A DNA stretch of 64,000 bases from Thereva unica. Taxonomy: Eukaryota > Arthropoda > Insecta > Diptera > Therevidae. The notes beneath the pieces are model-generated. The model made no database searches. It had not been told where the DNA came from and saw only the letters and a program-made list of their open reading frames with translations. Shown here piece by piece: positions 22,130 through 34,458 of this stretch (position 1 is the stretch's first letter; each line of letters starts with the position of its first letter). A program made the position numbers and the translations under genes. The stretch spans positions 99,728,326-99,792,325 of the forward strand of contig OX465281.1 in the NCBI GenBank assembly GCA_949987705.1. The letters run 5' to 3'.

Positions 22130-22165
22130 CTAGCAAAAACCCGCGTGCCTTGCAACGCCATTCAA
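22130..22165 (-). mobile_element. Helitron 3' terminus, minus orientation
   Basis: CTAGCAAAAACCCGCGTGCC followed by TTGCAACGCC is the reverse complement of the same kind of hairpin-plus-CTAG end seen at 8211-8241. The body would extend to the right. Its 5' end was not found, and a MITE sits 12 bp inside it. Confidence 0.7.
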
Positions 22166-22176
22166 TAAAAAATATT

Positions 22177-22632
22177 AGCTGCGTTCCTTTTCTACTATTT
22201 AGTACTTGTGAGCAGAGCAGGAAAGGAACGCAAAATTTTCTGATTTGAGTAAAATCTCACTTGAAATTTTTGACGTTACTTTAAACTTTACAAATAAAAA
22301 ATTCTTAAAAGAAGAATTTGTGACACAAAGGAGAAATTAATGCGATAATTTCTAAAGTAAAACGAAAGATAATAATTTTTGATAATTATATGACTGAAGC
22401 TTTATTTATGGACGTTTTTATATGAGTAAATCAGCTCGACACAAATAAAAGCCATCTAGCGGGTAATGGCGTAAGTGAAAATAATTCACAATAGACTCAA
22501 AATGGCCGCTTCCCCCCTAGCGGATTTCAATTGCGTAATTGCAAGTGATATCTACTCGTTTATAAGAGCAAGTGTAGTTGCTAGTACGCAAGCGTAAAAA
22601 ATAGTAAAAATTAGCAGAAAAGGAACGCAGCT
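22177..22632. mobile_element. MITE, 456 bp, with 17-bp perfect ends
   Basis: AGCTGCGTTCCTTTTCT (22177-22193) is exactly complementary to 22616-22632. ATT flanks both sides (22174-22176 and 22633-22635), a probable 3-bp target duplication. No ORF. It lies within the Helitron copy. Confidence 0.82.
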
Positions 22633-23187
22633 ATTGTGTGTGCAGAGCAGTGTTTCCATATTGGGCGCTATTCCGCTAATTGGGCTATCTTTTTAAAAAA
22701 TTTGCGTATTCAAATATGTAATATAAAAAAGAGCTTCCGCCCAATGGGGCTAATTTTTATATTGCTGGCACGCACCTGTAGCAAAAAAAAAACATAAGCA
22801 GGCGTGGTCTTGGATGGCTCCACGAATTTTTGAAACAAATATGAAACAAAATATGAAACAAAAACCTTTTACAGTCGACTGCAAAGTAAGTTTAAAAATA
22901 AGTGCTTTGCTTAAAGTTCATTTGGCTTTCAAACCCTGAGAGAAACATATTGTAAGTGTAATTAAGTTGAAGTGAAATTCCAAATGAGTAATTATAGCAG
23001 AGGTAGGTTCATTTTATCGTTGGTACAAAAAAAAACAACTTAAATAATAATGACAAAGAAGAAGATCCAGTGTCAAGTAGTGTTTCCAAACAATCAAGTC
23101 CAGCTCCTGCTCCATCATTTACGGAACTAAGGGTTCAACATTAACGTTTGTCTACATTAAGGTGTTATTATTACTATTTTTTACAGG
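22633..23187. other. 5' flank of the DDE-type gene
   Basis: A possible short first exon (ATG near 22984, MSNYSRG followed by a GTAGG donor-like site) may precede the acceptor at 23187. Otherwise AT-rich. Confidence 0.3.
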
Positions 23188-25291
23188 CGTTGGATCCTGA
23201 TTTTGTGAACAACACTCTGTCTGAGGAGTTTGAACTAACTGCGAGAGATAATAATTATTTTGGTCTAAATGGTCTTTCTCCTGAACAAGTTGTTACCGAA
23301 GACCAAAAGGTTTTTGAGGATGAAGAGTGGTCCGGTTCTGAGAATGTGTTATTATTTCAAGACAATGATATAGATGATCCTACGTTCGTTCCTGGGGCAG
23401 CATCAGACAATGAGTCTTCTTCAAATGATTCTTTTGCAGGAGCTTCTGATTTGCTTCTGAGAGAGCTGGTGTTGAATCCAGTTCCTTTAAATGAAAAAGG
23501 CAAGAAAAGGATAAGAAATGAAAAAAACTGGATAAAGAATATAAAGAAGAAGAAGAGACTAAGCGGAAAAGAGTATGTTAATACAAAAAAATTTGTCACC
23601 CATGAGAAATCTATAAAGCCTCCCTGCCATGGTAATTGTCGTCTAAAATGCAATCAGAAATTTACAGAGGAGCAGCGTTTGAAAATACACTCTGAGTATT
23701 GGAATGCTGAAAGAAGCTGAGACTCAAAAAGGCAATTTGTAGTGTCTTCTATAAAAACGAAGCCTGTTGTTAGACAACGGATACGAGATGGCACAAAAGA
23801 AAGCAAAGCCGAGAGCCATTCATTTTTTTTAAAATTACATCACAGAGAAGAAGTAGTCTGCAAAACATTTTTCCTTAATACCCTTTCAATCTCTGAAACG
23901 TTTATGAGAGTTGCCTTAAAAAAGGCCAATGAGTCGGGTTTGGTGATGCCAGATCTTAGGGGGAAGCACATTCCAGCAAATAAATTACCAAGTGATAGCT
24001 TGGAGAGAATCAAAATTCACATTTCTAAGTTCCCTGTGTATCAAAGCCACTACAGCAGAGAAAGATCAAAACGTAAATATTTAGGCAATCACTTGAATAT
24101 TTTTATAATGCACTCAATGTATCTAGATGAGTGCAGAAAAGAAAACATTAAACCAGAGAAGAAATGGGTCTATTCCAAAGTTTTTAATGAAGACTTTAAC
24201 TGGTCTTTCCACTTGCCAGACAATGACACCTGTGATGTTTGTGACAAGCTAGACTGCCAAATTAAAAGTGAGAAAAATGATGCAACACTTAATGAACACA
24301 AGCTACAAAAAGAAAATCACCTGAAAGAAGCTGCACGTAGGTATGAACTAAAGAGGGAAGACAAGGTAAAAGGTCGTGCTACTGAAGGTTTCAGAGTTGT
24401 TATGTCTGATCTCCAAAAGTGTCTTCCAACTCCAGATTTGAAGAATTCCCAAAGCTTTTACTCAAGAAAACTCTGGACATTAAATAGTACTATTTATGAC
24501 GCCACCATAGACAAGACTTGGTGTATGATCTGGGATGAAATTACAGCAGGTCGAGGGGGAAATGAAATTGCATCATGTTTATTTACTTGGGCACATAAAG
24601 AGCTTCGTAATCCTGAGAAACCTACTGAAAACTTGACAGTCTGGACTGATAACTGCAGTGGCCAGAACAGGAATATTAACATGATTTTTATGAATACTTA
24701 TGGCTGCTGGAAAAGTTTCCCACACTTAAAGAAATCAACCATAAGTTCCTGCTTGCTGGACATACATGGAAGTTGACGGCAAGCATAGTGTGATTGAGAG
24801 AGCAAAAAAGCAAATAAAAAACCACACTATTTTTACCACAACGACTGGGCCAATTTTATAGCTTCATGTTCTAGAAAGAACCCCTTTATTGTGAGAAGGA
24901 TGCGTCTTGAAGACTTTGTAGATTTTCTTTACTTGAGGAAAAAAGAAGCACCATTTGTTTCAAGGAAGAAAGACACGGATAATGAACCATTTTTGATATC
25001 ACATGCAGTGTGGTTGCAGCTTCGTAAAGGAGATACCAAGTTGTACTACAAGACCAGTTTCACGGATGATGATGAAACTGTCGATCTCAAAAGAAAGCGG
25101 AGCGAAGAAGGGATTGTTTTGCCGTCGGTCATCCCAGCTATTACATTAAACAAAAAAAGATAAGTAATGAGAAATACAGAGACCTCATGAATTTATTGCA
25201 ATGGGTTCCTGAAGAGTACAGATCATTCTTTGAAAATATTCCACATGGGAAAAGGAAGGGAACTTTCATGAGGATGACTCAATTGCTCTAG
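23188..25291 (+). pseudogene. DDE-like transposase (DUF7869-type), frameshifted
   Basis: After an acceptor (ATTTTTTACAG|GCG) the frame reads LDPDFVNNTLSEEF, an acidic Ser-rich stretch, a basic KNIKKKKRLSGKEY segment and a CHGNCRLKC zinc-type motif. A frameshift near 23715 leads to KTFFLNTLSISETF, DLRGKHIPANKLPSD, FNWSFHLPDNDTCDVC and the core motif VWTDNCSGQNRN with an invariant Asp. A further frameshift near 24750-24780 and a break before 24891 separate the C-terminal part (RRMRLEDFVDFLYLRKKEAP ... YKTSFTDDDETVDLKRKR), and the tail continues to about 25291 in another frame. Proteins with this motif order are abundant in insect genomes and transposon-derived. I am not sure of the superfamily name. 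At least three frame breaks make it dead. Confidence 0.72.
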
Positions 25292-25448
25292 ATTAGTGAT
25301 ATTTGTTATAATCTGTTGATTTTTTTCAGCCTTTAAAACTATAACAACATTTTGATATATACTATTTTTGTACAAATATCTTTGAATATAAAAAATATTG
25401 TTACAATGATGCTGTGTACTGTTTATTAACACACCTTGTCATAGTGCT

Positions 25449-25554
25449 AAGTCCTAAAACTGTTTTTATAAGTACAGCCAATATAACGCAAGTCCAGTCT
25501 TAAGTCCTAAAACGATTTTATAAGTACAGCCAAAAAAAACGTAAGTCCAGCCCT
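25449..25554. repeat. Direct repeat, 53-bp period
   Basis: AAGTCCTAAAAC ... TATAAGTACAGCCA ... AAGTCCAG occurs twice back to back downstream of the DDE-type pseudogene. It may be that element's terminal sequence. Confidence 0.7.
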
Positions 25555-25743
25555 GACTAAATAAGGCGTTTATTCTAAAGGAAATACCTATAAATGGGTT
25601 AAGTATATACAATTTTAATAATGTCAATACTTTTTTGCTGGATAATTCAATTATTAGCTCTGCAGCCAGCGTTACAGTTAATTTTTTTACAGTTTTTGTG
25701 CTCTCCTGAAAAGTTGGCCTAGTGTGACTTACGTTAGTTTGGT

Positions 25744-26032
25744 TCCGAGGTACCGATTTGCTTAAAAAACTTACATGAGAGTGAATCGATTTCATTCGCA
25801 TCACGCTCTCACCCATTGAAAAAACGTCAGATTTTTCGTATAACGTTGGGAAATGGGGCGGACGGGCACAAGAGGCGAAGAAACTCGGACTGTGTGTGCA
25901 ACAGTTGAAATATACTTTGCCTTACTGCATAGATTTTCTGGCATGTTAGCTACGTTGTCGCCCAGACTTTCATTTATCTTATGATACGAATACAAATTCA
26001 CCATTAGAGGTGAATTATTTCAGATTTTCCTT
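25744..26032 (-). repeat. Third, diverged copy of the arm sub-repeat
   Basis: It contains CATGAGAGTGAATCGATTTC, GCCTTACTGCATAGATTTTC and ACAAATTCACCATTAGAGG, in the same orientation as the right-arm copy 650 bp to the right. Confidence 0.7.
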
Positions 26033-26053
26033 GTGGCTGTCACTGCCATATAG

Positions 26054-26377
26054 AAGTGGACTGCTAAATAAGCATGGGATTTTGCTTATTTAGCAGTCCA
26101 CTTCAAACAGTGGCCCCAAAAAATATTGCTGTCTCACTTCTACGTTAAATTCATATGAAATTTAATCGTCAGCTCATGTCAGCGATGTAAACATAACTAG
26201 AAAAAATAGACAGGTATAGTTTTTGTTTTTCTGTCCCAATCTTGAGCTAAATACAATCTTGAGATAAATACATTTATTTAATGAAAAAACTGCTAATAAA
26301 TAAAAATGAGTGATGGAAATTTATTTATATGTATTAATTATAGCAGACAAATCACCTATTTTCTGCTAAATTCGAAG
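26054..26377 (-). mobile_element. Foldback MITE relative with a perfect hairpin
   Basis: AAGTGGACTGCTAAATAAGC (26054-26073) pairs perfectly with 26084-26103 across a 10-base loop. The rest is an inverted relative of 15390-15930 (GCTAATAAATAAAAATGA, TAATTATAGCAGACA). It abuts the inner end of the right arm. Confidence 0.75.
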
Positions 26378-28817
26378 AATTTTTGAAGTAAAACTTCTTT
26401 AGGGACGTTTGCTTAAAAAAATTTACATGAGAGTGAATCAATTTCATTCGTGTAACGCTCTCACACATGAAAAATCGTCAGAACTTTCGTATAACGATGG
26501 GAAAGGGTACGAGAGACGAAGAAACTAGGGGCTGTGTATGCAACAGCTAAAATACACTCTGCCTTACTGCATAGATTTTCTGGCATGTTAGCTACGGTGT
26601 CGCCCAGACTTTGCTTTATCTCATTATAGGAATACAAATTCACCATTCTGTAGAGGTGAATTATTTCAGATTTTTCTTGTGGTTTGGTCACTGGCCGGGC
26701 TTATGCCGCGGACACTTTGGAGTTGACTGACATGTTGGAAGCGGCATATACGAGAAGAATTTTCGGGGGTGGTTTGGGTGCTTAGAATACCAAAAGGGAG
26801 TGGTGAATTAAATGTGTGAGGAGCTGTTGTTTAAAATTGGCACCCACTTCCCCTTTGGTGAGATGTGCTGGACCTTTCCCCTTTTTAAATTACAATTTTT
26901 TTAACTTGCATAAATCGACGAATCGTTTATGTCAAAACATTACACTGTTGTGAAAATCGTTCCTGATATGTTTTTTGGGTCGCTGATTACGAAAATCGGG
27001 GTCCCACAGTCTTAAAATATGCATGTCACCTTTAAATATGCTTAAAAACTCCCTTTTTTAAGGATTTTTGCGATAATTTTAATTAAAATCAAAAACAATC
27101 CAATAAAATACATTTTTTGCAAATATTTATATTCAAAAGTGGTTGATTTATAACAAAGCAAATTTTATGATAAGGGATAATAGTAAAGGGCTGAAACTAT
27201 CCCTACATCGACTGAAAATATAAAGGTTTGTAAAAAATGTTTTTTCAACTTTATGCTTCGAATTCGGTTTAATCAGCCAAAATAAATTATTTTCAACTAC
27301 GCATAGAAAGAAGAATTTGAAAAAAGGTTGATTGCATATCTTTTTGCTCCCTTTAAAATTAATTGGCTCCCTAAAAGATTGTATGGGACGAAGTAATCAG
27401 GTAATTGGCTAGGTGGCCATAAAGGGTGCCAATACCATACTAAAGTAGATTGGCTCCCGTTCGCGTAGGTAAAGCGGCTCGCGTAGGTAAAGCTTCATTG
27501 TATGTGGTTGGCGGACTGCTTGGTAAAACAATGCCTGGGTTTGGAATAGTCTATGCCGATGCGGATGCAATTATTAATGATCATGAATGTAGCGGGAGCG
27601 GAGCATGCATACAGCTGGTGACATATCCTAGCGTATATGCGTTCAATTCGTTGATAAATAATATAGAAGTGTGTATTCAAATGCGACCTGACGGAATGTT
27701 CCATGAATGGAATGCATGCCAGGCAAAGGTCGGACTACTTTTAACTTTTTCTATAATGCCGCATTCGAAATAGCACACACAAGTATGCACAACAAACACA
27801 TGCACCTTGCATGCACTCCCCAGTGGGAAAAAGGAGTGCTCCAAGAGCCATCTTGGAGTGCTCCAAAAGGAGCATAGAGTGCTCCCGTTGATTCTTTTTA
27901 ACATTGCATGTCATTGCGAGAGAGCATACGTTTTTATGCTCCCAAAAAGGCGCTGTTGGAGCATTATAAAAAGCTTTTTAAAAAAGAAATATTCATGGGC
28001 GCCTGTAGGTATGTGATCCGGTATTGAAAAGCTTTTATTTTGTTCATCTCTTGCAATTGCCTTTTTCTTTCCAAGCCCGAGAGTGGCTTTACCAAAGCAG
28101 TCCCCCAACTAAATTCTATCCACTTCTAAAGCTGCTTGTCCTCCTTATCGAATGAGAGCCGGGCTATTGAGTATGCTAACGTCGCATTTTATGGACATGA
28201 AGATAGTTGCCCGTTTTCTTTTTTTATATAAAATTTATGAAAACTCCAACAAAGCTCCCTTGAGAGTGCTCCAAGTACACTCCCTTGTGCATCGCTCCCA
28301 ATTTTTCCCACTGGGTCGTTACGTAGATTTTCGGGCTATGTGTGAAAGCCGGGACGGAAAAAACCATGCAATTTTATGAACCTCTGGATGCAATGCATGT
28401 ACACTTGCATATGTCACCAGCTTACTTCCATGAGGCGAATGTTTAGATTTTCGTGCCTGTGGCGGTAGTATCCATGCATGTGGCGGAAGCGTGCATACCC
28501 GTGTGGGATGCGCACTTATATGCTATACGTACTAGGTGCACCCGCCTTTTAAGAAAATTAGCCAATAAAAATTATTTTTACTCGGTTACTTTTATGTTTT
28601 AATGTAAATAGGAATTCATAAATATTTTCAAATAGTATTTGTATCAAGTCCGTTAGTAGATTCGCATTATTCTTCCTGCATCTGTCGTTGACCTGAATTT
28701 TCTCAAGCGTACTATAGATCCGACAGACTTTCTACTATATCTATTGCATATTACTAGCCGTTGGGCCCAAAAGTTTTACTTCTAAAGTGTGGTCTTAAGC
28801 ACACTCATATTTTTTTT
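26377..28817 (-). repeat. Right arm of the ~17-kb inverted-repeat structure
   Basis: An inverted counterpart of 11851-14312, ending outward with GCACACTCATA and a T run. It contains ~640 bp (about 27680-28325) absent from the left arm. That insert has TGGGAAAAAGGAGTGCTCCA-type sequence at one side and an inverted-looking GCATCGCTCCCAATTTTTCC near the other, so it may be a separate small element. Confidence 0.85.
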
Positions 28818-28829
28818 TATTTGTTTACA

Positions 28830-29130
28830 TAAACAAGTTTTCTATTTCTGGAGAAAACTGGTGCCATTCAGCATTGTCAATGAGCAGTCCATTCCTATAT
28901 GTCAGTTGAAACTCTTTAACGGAAACTCTTAACTGGGTTTCCATGACGAACAACTCGGGTTCAATTTTGGTTGAACTCCCATGGAAACTCAGTAATAAAA
29001 TATCTACTAACACCAGTATTTATCATTCTATATTTACAGTTAACTGGTCTATAACAGTGGTCGGCAACCTATGGCACTCGTGCCACTAGGTGACTTGGGA
29101 GAAGATATCACTGATGGCACACCAAAAAAG
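28830..29130. repeat. MITE fragment and hAT-type terminus
   Basis: 28836-28905 (TCTATTTCTGGAGAAAACTG ... AGCAGTCCATTCCTATATGT) matches the foldback family of 15136. At 29055 CAGTGGTCGGCAACCTATGG is a typical hAT 5' terminus; its partner end was not found. Confidence 0.6.
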
Positions 29131-29384
29131 TGGCAATTCATTAAAATTTAAAAGTGCGACTGTTAAATAGGCATGGGCACTTGCTATTCTGATACATTAC
29201 ATATGTGTGAGAGTACATAGACGGGCATACTATATGAGAAATATATGTTACCGACAGCAGCTGCTTGGGACACCGTTCACTCGAATGCTGATATAAAGTT
29301 TCTTTGTAAAAAAAATTCACTAAATACATACATAACGCTTCTTTAATACCTCATGAGACATATGGCGAAAACAGTTGCCCTTCA

Positions 29385-29460
29385 GTGAACTCTATTTTGC
29401 GCGACAGCTCTCAGCTCTGACCAGGATCTACCAGTAGTTGCGGCCTCTGCAAATTGTGGT
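29385..29460 (-). pseudogene. RTE 3'-end fragment, minus strand
   Basis: GACAGCTCTCAGCTCTGACC is the complement of the 3' coding end of the RTE element near 47560-47590. This small piece carries no other RTE sequence. Confidence 0.7.
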
Positions 29461-29516
29461 CAATCCAATAATTCTTCCATTTATTCCTTTATTGCATTCC
29501 AGATCTCAATTAACCC

Positions 29517-29794
29517 CAAGTTGCGGCTGTTCAACGGTAACGTAAGCAGTTCTTTTGTACGGTTGCGAAACATGGACAGTCACCCAATTTATTACAAAGC
29601 GCCTACAATTTTTCATCAACGGATGCCTATGTTGTATACTAAAAATTCGCTGACAAGGCAGAGTTTCAAATTAACAGCTATGGCGCCGTGCCGGCCAAGA
29701 AAGGATAGGCGGCCAAATGATTGGAGACAGACTTTAGTTCATAATACAGTTCTAAAATAAATGAGATATTAAAAAAAAAAAAAAAAAAAAAAAA
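29517..29794 (+). pseudogene. RTE C-terminal fragment with poly(A)
   Basis: GTACGGTTGCGAAACATGGA and GGCCAAGAAAGGAT match 47308-47390 of the RTE, with insertions and a deletion. A run of about 25 A residues at 29770-29794 ends the fragment and suggests a retroposed copy. Confidence 0.65.
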
Positions 29795-29799
29795 ATATT

Positions 29800-30688
29800 T
29801 GTTTTTGTAACAACATAAGCGCCCCTCCCAGAATTTCTTCAGGTAGCACTGGTTTGTAACCAGCAAAAATTTCTGAAATTACTTTACTTAATTTCCATTG
29901 GATATATTATATAAAACAGTTTTAGATATTCTGGAAAAATTTTTTCCAATTTCCTCATTCCTTCTTCTTGTTAATACCGTAAACGCAGACGATAAGTTAG
30001 TTGATTATTCGAAACACGATATAAAAACATAATAATTTTTAACCTAGCTAAAATAGCATTTATCTGAAATGCATTAATAGCACATAATTGTTTTTGTCCG
30101 CACTTTTCCACCTGATTCACATTTAGTGAAATATTTATAGCTTCCGCACATAAAAACTGAAGTGACAGCCAATTTCTATTGAAACTATCAAATCGACTTC
30201 CGCTGAATATAAAAAAACCCTGCAAAAGTCATTGGTTCTAGGGGGTGACAAATTAACCAATAAATTTACAATAATTCCACACTTTAATATTTATTATGCA
30301 TAATCTAAAATCAAGTTGATTTTGGTCACTTTCTTCGCTTCCTTTAGTATTAATCACTTTAGTCTTATTCATTCTTTTGCGGTTTGGTGAATCTTAAATT
30401 AATTTATTCGAAAAAATATGCGTGGGAGTTGGAGCAAACTAAATTTATACAACTACTGCGGCATATAATAGCGTAACCGGCTTATTCACTGGCGCTTAAA
30501 CATAAATTATGCGGTATTTTATACAAATTTCAGTTTCGACAGATTCAGTTCTGTTTTTTGTTATATTTAAAATTTTTGCCTAATAGTCCAATAACTGGAT
30601 TGTGGAACTGAATCGCAGCTGAGTTGTTAAAGAAAGAAAGACCGCAACCCTTACATGAACCCAAGGTCTTAAGGCCCCCATTCAGTTA
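29800..30688. other. No gene seen
   Basis: AT-rich sequence; only short chance ORFs. Confidence 0.4.
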
Positions 30689-31019
30689 TGCTGTAAACAT
30701 ACTAAGGGCGAAAATAGTTTCCACAGCGACTGGCAAAAACCAATAGAACACACAGCTTTTCTATGAGTATGAAGGGTGTAGCACAATATGCAGACCACTC
30801 GACGACAAGGTCGCCGAGAGTGGCGACTCAATCAATCCAAGTTCTATTTCATAGCCGTCGCCCCTCAAAATTGCCTGGGCGGTGTGACATGGGATTGTGT
30901 TGCTATTCTCGTATGTTCCTGTGCGCGTATGTAGCATTCGGATGTCGAAGATGATTATTCTTGTGTGTGCTTTTTAATTTGTGTGCACCGTCGCCGTCGC
31001 CCTTAGTATGTTTACAGCA
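30689..31019. mobile_element. PIF/Harbinger-type MITE, 331 bp
   Basis: TGCTGTAAACATACTAAGGG (continuing CGA) at 30689-30711 is perfectly complementary to 30997-31019. TTA flanks both ends (30686-30688, 31020-31022), the target duplication expected of PIF/Harbinger elements. No ORF inside. Confidence 0.85.
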
Positions 31020-34000
31020 TTACAGATCACCGGCAGGCGGCAGGCCGTGGACCATAAATTCCCACATACATAAAGATTTTTGTCAGTTTTCCAGTGAGCC
31101 CAGTGGGTGTGTGGTAATTCTTGACCTCAAGGCGAGAAACGGCCTGCTGAAGGCTTGTATATGAAAGGGGGCTTTTAGACCCGGGGATAAACTGAAGCTT
31201 ATGTCGAACTAACAGAGGCGATAAACGACATAGGCCTCAACATCAACAAAGTAACAGATGATGCAACAGCCCAGAGCTGGAAGATTTATAATGGGAACAA
31301 ACAGTCAACAGTCTTCCTTGGGTTTATAATTACAAAACGAAGAAAAGCAAGAGATAACTAGCCGAATACTACTGGCTAGTAAAGTGTTTTACATCAAAAA
31401 AAAGTACTGCACTCAAGATTTGTGCACAGAAAAACAGCTAAAAGGAGACAGGTCAGACGGTCCTCTTGCTAAGGTCCACTAGGTTATGGCCAACTTAATC
31501 GTGCCAGGTTATTGGTGGATACCCGTTTCTCTCGTGTCCTAGTAGCGTTCTAATCTGAGCCCTAAAGTTTGTAAAGAGATGTTGGATTGAGTTTTGAAAC
31601 TATTTTGTGTTAACAAGAGCAGCCGACAACAGCACAGAAGACCCGCATGGTTGCTAAAAGTCAACAAATCGTGTTCTAGTCCGTCTTCAAACCCAAATAT
31701 CTAACAATACTATCTATACTGTTCCTGTATACAACGATGATTACATATGGATCCGGGACAGATGCAGATCGTCTCACCATGCCAAACTGGATGACGTCGG
31801 CTCGAATCTGCACCACAGGAGGCAGTTGCAGAGCGCAATTTTCGAACTCCATTTGTGGAGCCGCATAAGTATATAACAAAGTCTTTCAGAATTTCAGATA
31901 TTTTTTTACAGAATAGATTAATTAAGTAGTTACATATTTCTATAAATAATAATTTGGAATGGAACGAAATTAGTTTCACGATATTTTGTTTAACTGCATA
32001 ATCATGATTCATAACATGAAAATGAAATAATCAACTGCGAATGCAAAACAAAATTTCAGAATCACGCCGAACAAGGCTACTTTCTACCCAAAAACCACAA
32101 GTTGCTTCATGCGGAGTTTGAAAAAGTGCTTCAAGTTTCCATAATTGGACTTCTACAGCAATTTAAGCCCACGCCACATCCATCTCATAGCTAAGCGGCA
32201 AAATTTGAGTCATGCGAATTTGCGCGATTCAATTACGTCACTTCCAGCTTTTCTTTCATCTCAGAAACAGCGTCAAGTGCAGTCTCATCATCAACAACAA
32301 AAAAGTAGAGTTTTATCATAGTGAGTGACACAGACACTACTTGACCATCAACTCTATATGAAACTGGACAAAAATTGAACAAAAGCCATAAAAAAGAAAA
32401 CTCTAGTCAAAAATGAAGACGGATGAATTCTGTAAAGGTGGAAGCTGCGCTACAGTAACTCGGCCCACAATCCACAGCGATAGAAGCAGGTAATGAGCGA
32501 TTTGCAAGTGGGCAGCCGATCTCGATGTAAACATAATTTTGCGCTCGAGTGATTCTACGAAGGAAGGGGAGTGATGGTGTGGTAGTACGTACGGGCGGGC
32601 TCAATTGAAAATTATAATTATTTATTAACTTCGTGACTAACTTCATTCCACGCAAATAACTGCATTGCGTTGTAGCTAGCTGCATTGACTCTTTAATGAG
32701 GTTTCTACGCCGAAGGAAATTCTTGAAATGCTCTTTTAATTCGATAATTCGAAAAGGTTGTTATGGTTTATTTTTAGAATAAATCGAAGCCTACTAAATC
32801 TTTGGAACACCAGTAAGAAATTTGACAATAAACATGCACTCTATAGGTTGAGACTTTGTGGGCGGGCACTTCATCTCCATTTCCGAAAATTTTGAAGAGA
32901 AATCATGAACCAGGAAAGGTTTTGGTTATAAAGAAGACTTTTGTCTATAAAATGTTTTTAGTGTTATAAAGCGATTTATTTATAGTCCGTGAGCAGACCC
33001 GCTGAAAAGCTTATGTTTTCAGGAAAAAGAATTTAACACCTATTGTAACATTGGAGGTAGGAGAATACCTAAAATGTGGTGTGCCTGAACGCAAGTGTGG
33101 CTTAAGGTAACAAATTAGGTAATATTAGTGGGAGTTTATTATGCAACCCTATGTTATAGGCAAGAAGGATTTTTTATTAAATTGAAGTATAAACCTAATA
33201 ATTACCAACGCATGGTGTGTCGCGTCTTATCTCTAGTATTATATAATTTTTTTATATGGAAAATTATTGAACTCGCGATATCTCGCGAACGGTCACTCGT
33301 AGAGAAAAAAGTGCCGTAGCAATGGTAGCTGCCCGATTTTCTTCTTCAGAGTCAAGTGTTAAAGCAAAATATATTGAATCGTGTAGGCACTTAAAGTGTT
33401 ATTGTGACGTCACCTATTTGCTTAACATTGTAGATTTTTTTAAAACATTTAACGTTCCAACTCAGCAAATATGACATTTAAAGCATCGTTGTGTTGAACG
33501 GTGTTTGACAGCGTCCTAGTAGGATTTCTAGGCAGCACTTACCGATGGAAAACGTATTTCGATTTAACATTTCAATTTTCGGAGGTTTGTGTCTTTGGAA
33601 ATGTAAGGAAATATTTTCAATTGTAGGGAAATATTATTCAAACATTCGTTTGACAGTTTGTTGGATTTTGTAGCAGTTTGTCATAATTAAATAAGTGTTA
33701 TTTTCATAAATGGTGACAAACATCTTGCCTTTGACTTCAACTTACAATTTCTTGTTGATTTATTAACCATGCAAAGGATATTCGTGCAATCTACGGCCCT
33801 AATGCGTTGTGGAATAATGAACTCGTGTGAAAATTGATAGAATCCATTTCCGATTATTGGAGTACAATATCCCGAGTTTTTGCAATCATCAATCGCCAAT
33901 CAAAATAATATTAACAAATCTATTTCCGTACAAAAATTGAATAATTTTTTTTTAAACTTGAGTAAATGCTTCTTGATTTCACCCTTACTAGATGGATGAT

Positions 34001-34232
34001 GCTCATGAACTCCTTCCACTTCCATCATTCCAAAAACATTAATGTAGCCCTGAACTGTTTTAAAAGAAATTATTTAAAATTTTATGAGTAGAAAAATTTG
34101 TTGTCATTCATGTTTTAAAAAATAATATCAATTGTCAATGAAATGCGGGAAATGTATTTTGGCACACTTTGTAATTTCGAAGTGTCCAAGTGTGAAAGTA
34201 ACAAATTCGGAATTGTATTTTGGCACCCACCC
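31020..34232. other. Long stretch without a recognisable gene
   Basis: I found no exon, repeat pair or domain I can defend in this 3.2 kb. A GATATCTCGCGAACGGTCAC motif near 33279 has the look of a dispersed repeat. Short ORFs here have no recognisable composition or motif. Confidence 0.4.
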
Positions 34233-34458
34233 TTAATGTAAATAGGAATTCATAAATATTGATATTTTCAAATAGTATTTGTACCAAGTCCGTCAATAGG
34301 CTCGTCACTATACTTCCTGCATCTGTCGTGGGCCTGACTTTTCTCAAAGCGTACTATATATCTGACAGACTTTCCACTATATCTATTGCATATTACTAGC
34401 TGTTGGGCACAAAAGTTTTACTTCTACAGTGTGGTCTAAAGCACGCTCATATTTTTTT
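34233..34458 (-). repeat. Third copy of the large-arm terminus
   Basis: TTAATGTAAATAGGAATTCA through GCATATTACTAGCTGTTGGG to CTCATATTTTTTT matches the outer ~220 bp of the 26377-28817 arm in the same orientation, with substitutions. It stops abruptly inward. Confidence 0.85.

Noticed and set aside
11851..28817. Maverick/Polinton giant DNA transposon
   Set aside because: Size and inverted ends fit loosely, but no polymerase B, integrase, ATPase or capsid-type gene is seen between the arms.
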